NCBI RefSeq assembly: GCF_000013765.1
Contig: NC_007954.1
Location: 3,906,001 to 3,970,000, forward strand
Source: Shewanella denitrificans OS217
GTDB lineage: Bacteria > Pseudomonadota > Gammaproteobacteria > Enterobacterales > Shewanellaceae
DNA length: 64,000 nt
Reading direction: 5' to 3'
Positions 62,901-64,000 of the stretch are shown piece by piece (the first letter of the stretch is position 1; each line of letters opens with the position of its first letter). The notes under the pieces were generated by a model that was given only the letters and a program-made list of their open reading frames with translations, was not told where the DNA came from and did no database searches. The translations under genes were made by a program, and so were the position numbers.

Positions 62901-64000
62901 CGACTCCACGCAACTTGGCTCAGCCTGGTTTTGGCAATCAATCCCGTTTCAAGACTGTGATAGCCGCGAATGGGTCCAACCGTGCCCGACAAGCCGAGCG
63001 TCTGCCACTGAGTTAATTGCTCCGCGCTTAGCTCAGGCACCAATGCCAGCAAAGGCGTCAACAGCGGTAGACTCAGCTCGTTGAGATAGGCAAAGAATGC
63101 ATCATCTTGATAGCGTACGCCGATATCCAATGCTGGCCACACTTGCTGATTAGTCATCAGCTTAAGCCCATGGCTATTTACTTGCCAACCTTCAGGGGAA
63201 GACACAAGTTCAAACTGGCCTGATTCGATAGAAAACCGCTCGGTCACGTCAGCCCATTGCCATTGTAATGAGCTGGGTTTTAATACTAATAATCCCGAGG
63301 CTAGACTGCGATTGCTAAACTCAAGCCAAGCCTCGAAGTTAAGCTTTCCGTCGATTTTAGCATGCTCAGGTTCTGAGTCTAAATTGGCCACTTGCAGCAA
63401 GCGTTTAAAATCCAATTCAGCAGCCTTGCCACTAAGCCATTGGCCGAGATCTAACTCGTTAGCCTGTAGATAAGCCTGACCCACCAAGGAGTCGGCTTGA
63501 TAGCCATTACCGCTAATTTCAAGTTTCAGGGACAAATTCTGTTGGGATGCCCCTGATTTATCCATCAACAGCTGACCTTCGCCGCGATGAAGATTGGGGC
63601 TATTTAACCAGACTAAGTTATTAATAAAAATCGGCTTAAACTTGCGCTTATCACTTAAGAGTTGCACCGACGCATTGGTAATAGAAAAGTGACTCAGCTG
63701 CTCGAGGGCAAAGCCATAGAGCCAGTCTTGAGCCTGGGCTTCTTCTGATGCTATGGCTGGACCATGGGTACCTTCTGAATCCATGGCCGCGGGTGATGCT
63801 GATGGGGCTATGGCCTGATGACTTAAGTCATAGGCTAAGTGTAAGCCATCGAAGGTAACCGTTTCTATTTGTGGCGAAAAGCTGGCCACTGAGTCCCAGA
63901 AATCGATTTTTAAGTGTACTTTTTCCACCATCAAGGTGATGGGTAAGGCAGCCTGAGGAGGAATAACTAATTGATTAATGACGAGTTCAGGACCAAAGGC
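59942..64000 (-). CDS. yhdP: YhdP-family AsmA-like envelope protein, 5'-truncated by window edge
   Basis: The frame is open from the window end (64000) to 59942, about 1352 residues without the N-terminus and its membrane anchor. The C-terminal 300 residues contain the DUF3971/AsmA_2 block (ARIFSLFSLDSLLRKLSFDF, GDMKVRGYTDLSSQSLNYDI, then VLEPMIEIISEIRFRVTGTM). YhdP is one of the AsmA-like proteins (with TamB and YdbH) that carry phospholipids to the outer membrane; it forms a long beta-groove. A Pro/Thr/Ala-rich tail of about 75 residues follows the conserved part. First of three genes with nit and tldD. Confidence 0.92.
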   Translation of the reverse strand, partial: AFGPELVINQLVIPPQAALPITLMVEKVHLKIDFWDSVASFSPQIETVTFDGLHLAYDLSHQAIAPSASPAAMDSEGTHGPAIASEEAQAQDWLYGFALEQLSHFSITNASVQLLSDKRKFKPIFINNLVWLNSPNLHRGEGQLLMDKSGASQQNLSLKLEISGNGYQADSLVGQAYLQANELDLGQWLSGKAAELDFKRLLQVANLDSEPEHAKIDGKLNFEAWLEFSNRSLASGLLVLKPSSLQWQWADVTERFSIESGQFELVSSPEGWQVNSHGLKLMTNQQVWPALDIGVRYQDDAFFAYLNELSLPLLTPLLALVPELSAEQLTQWQTLGLSGTVGPIRGYHSLETGLIAKTRLSQVAWSRAEGMPGMSPIDAALSYDNHGLNLSLPAQDYSLDFGTGFEAPLVFHGEALSARYELSEQRLAIPRFAFDNQDISLAGAVGVSLTQDTHLSLAAKVKVKQAQHLGDYFPLAAMSPELVEYLNGAIIKGQIPDASVVWHGALSHYPYEDNSGVFQAGFTLENAVYRFEPDWPVITELRLDALFENAAMDLWVTQGQLQDVAIDGAHVYIPELGENSLLRVEAKLNTQALAATRVLQASPLKDSVGETLNSLQVRGAISARLDLNIPLYEGEEERIAGNISFNKNNLLLTGPELEFTDLTGEVSFINQELLGKGLKAKLLGQGLVFSFATEERDDKLALAVDLQGKVVMASLPQAAANPLSEYYQGSFEWDGAMSMVFEPDNYQLQLQLNSDLVGTEISLPAPFNKPVKVPLGLNLELFGESQSITFSAKLAELAEFRGEITPESGNGLSHYDVMLGRAFKLGDTLQGQGQGQIQIALDQAQLAPWLPVIEQFTLASTEPTGEEAEPGFFPPLQLIRGKVNQFELPGLWLHAAEFSASPSADKWQFKVDSEEFVGDISLYPDWQQQGLEVQGEKLALSTQALGLKPEKHIEASAPMLPLELNPLEADSDPVTLGLNPASQAVEVPAPSSTDIAASSTVLLPKVEFKTALIDLPKLKIDVADFSFNGMPLGQLQLEGAHNELGYQFSHIGLTKPGLIFNATGLWSLVAGQERSEFELDLQADKFDILSESLLIEPGVKDSPVKLKGNLSWQAAPHEFVLSALDGALAFELGKGHLSEISDKGARIFSLFSLDSLLRKLSFDFSDVFGQGLYFNEFKGDLTIDKGVLKTRNTEMDAIAGDMKVRGYTDLSSQSLNYDIRFVPQLASSVPTVVLLSTSAWTFGVGAFALTKVLEPMIEIISEIRFRVTGTMDEPLIEELERKHKEIEIPEAILAPKVGAQTQETLESGEPVDASTLSQGQTKAPTPAKPIADDVSLDVPALVEKPETQPVPR

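Noticed and set aside
1..64000. tRNA, rRNA or CRISPR arrays
   Set aside because: No TPsiC-type GGTTCRANTCC with a cloverleaf, no rRNA-like conserved blocks and no regularly spaced repeat array were seen on either strand.

Overview
The window looks like a chromosomal segment of a marine gammaproteobacterium, most likely Shewanella. This rests on the gene set and order: a che cluster with CheD and a stand-alone STAS protein, yhdP-nit-tldD, uvrA next to ssb and a YajR-type transporter, a GlyGly-CTERM protein, and several secreted hydrolases. The species cannot be fixed by reading alone. I saw no rRNA, tRNA or CRISPR array.

Layout. 1-1434 is the end of an accessory element: a train of small genes with ATGA overlaps, including a PapB/FocB-type regulator. 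It faces a DUF4393 (Abi-alpha) gene and a yniB-like gene (1472-2992). 3200-15933 is mostly core: small lipoproteins, arfB, aroQ, an RlmI-like methyltransferase, a Tat-exported PhoD phosphatase, a CBS protein, a secreted endonuclease I, a subtilisin-like protease, a YcaQ-type glycosylase and a beta-CASP hydrolase. 16323-25186 is a complete chemotaxis operon. 25209-34325 holds ppiB, a POT transporter divergent from a CadC-like TPR regulator, a metzincin-like protein with a variant zinc motif, a Dcp-type peptidase, a solute-binding protein and ppiC.

34765-37588 is a DUF3644 gene broken twice: an IS110-family (IS1111-type) element sits in it, and it has an in-frame TAA. Removing the element, including one AT of the flanking pair, restores the frame exactly. 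38411-46883 is core again (ssb, yajR, uvrA, an M28 peptidase, deaD). 47076-50650 is an AT-rich islet: an FG-GAP protein with a GlyGly-CTERM tail, divergent from a membrane-anchored winged-helix regulator with a propeller-like sensor.

52704-57174 is a scar zone. It holds an esterase that has lost its N-terminus, a RAYT (Y1 transposase) gene flanked by short repeats, a metallopeptidase fragment, and an IS10-like element. That element keeps the IS10 control layout: a promoter with a Dam site, an antisense RNA-OUT-like stem-loop over the start codon, and a GATC in the inner end only. The window closes with a small conserved gene, tldD, a nitrilase-family gene and the 3' part of yhdP.

The most notable items are the IS10-like antisense control locus at 55462-55530, the candidate bridge-RNA region of the IS110-family element at 35711-36092, the RAYT with its repeats, and the AT-rich GlyGly-CTERM/regulator pair. 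I do not see a clearly new multi-gene system. The best candidate for an uncharacterised accessory or defence locus is 1-2992.
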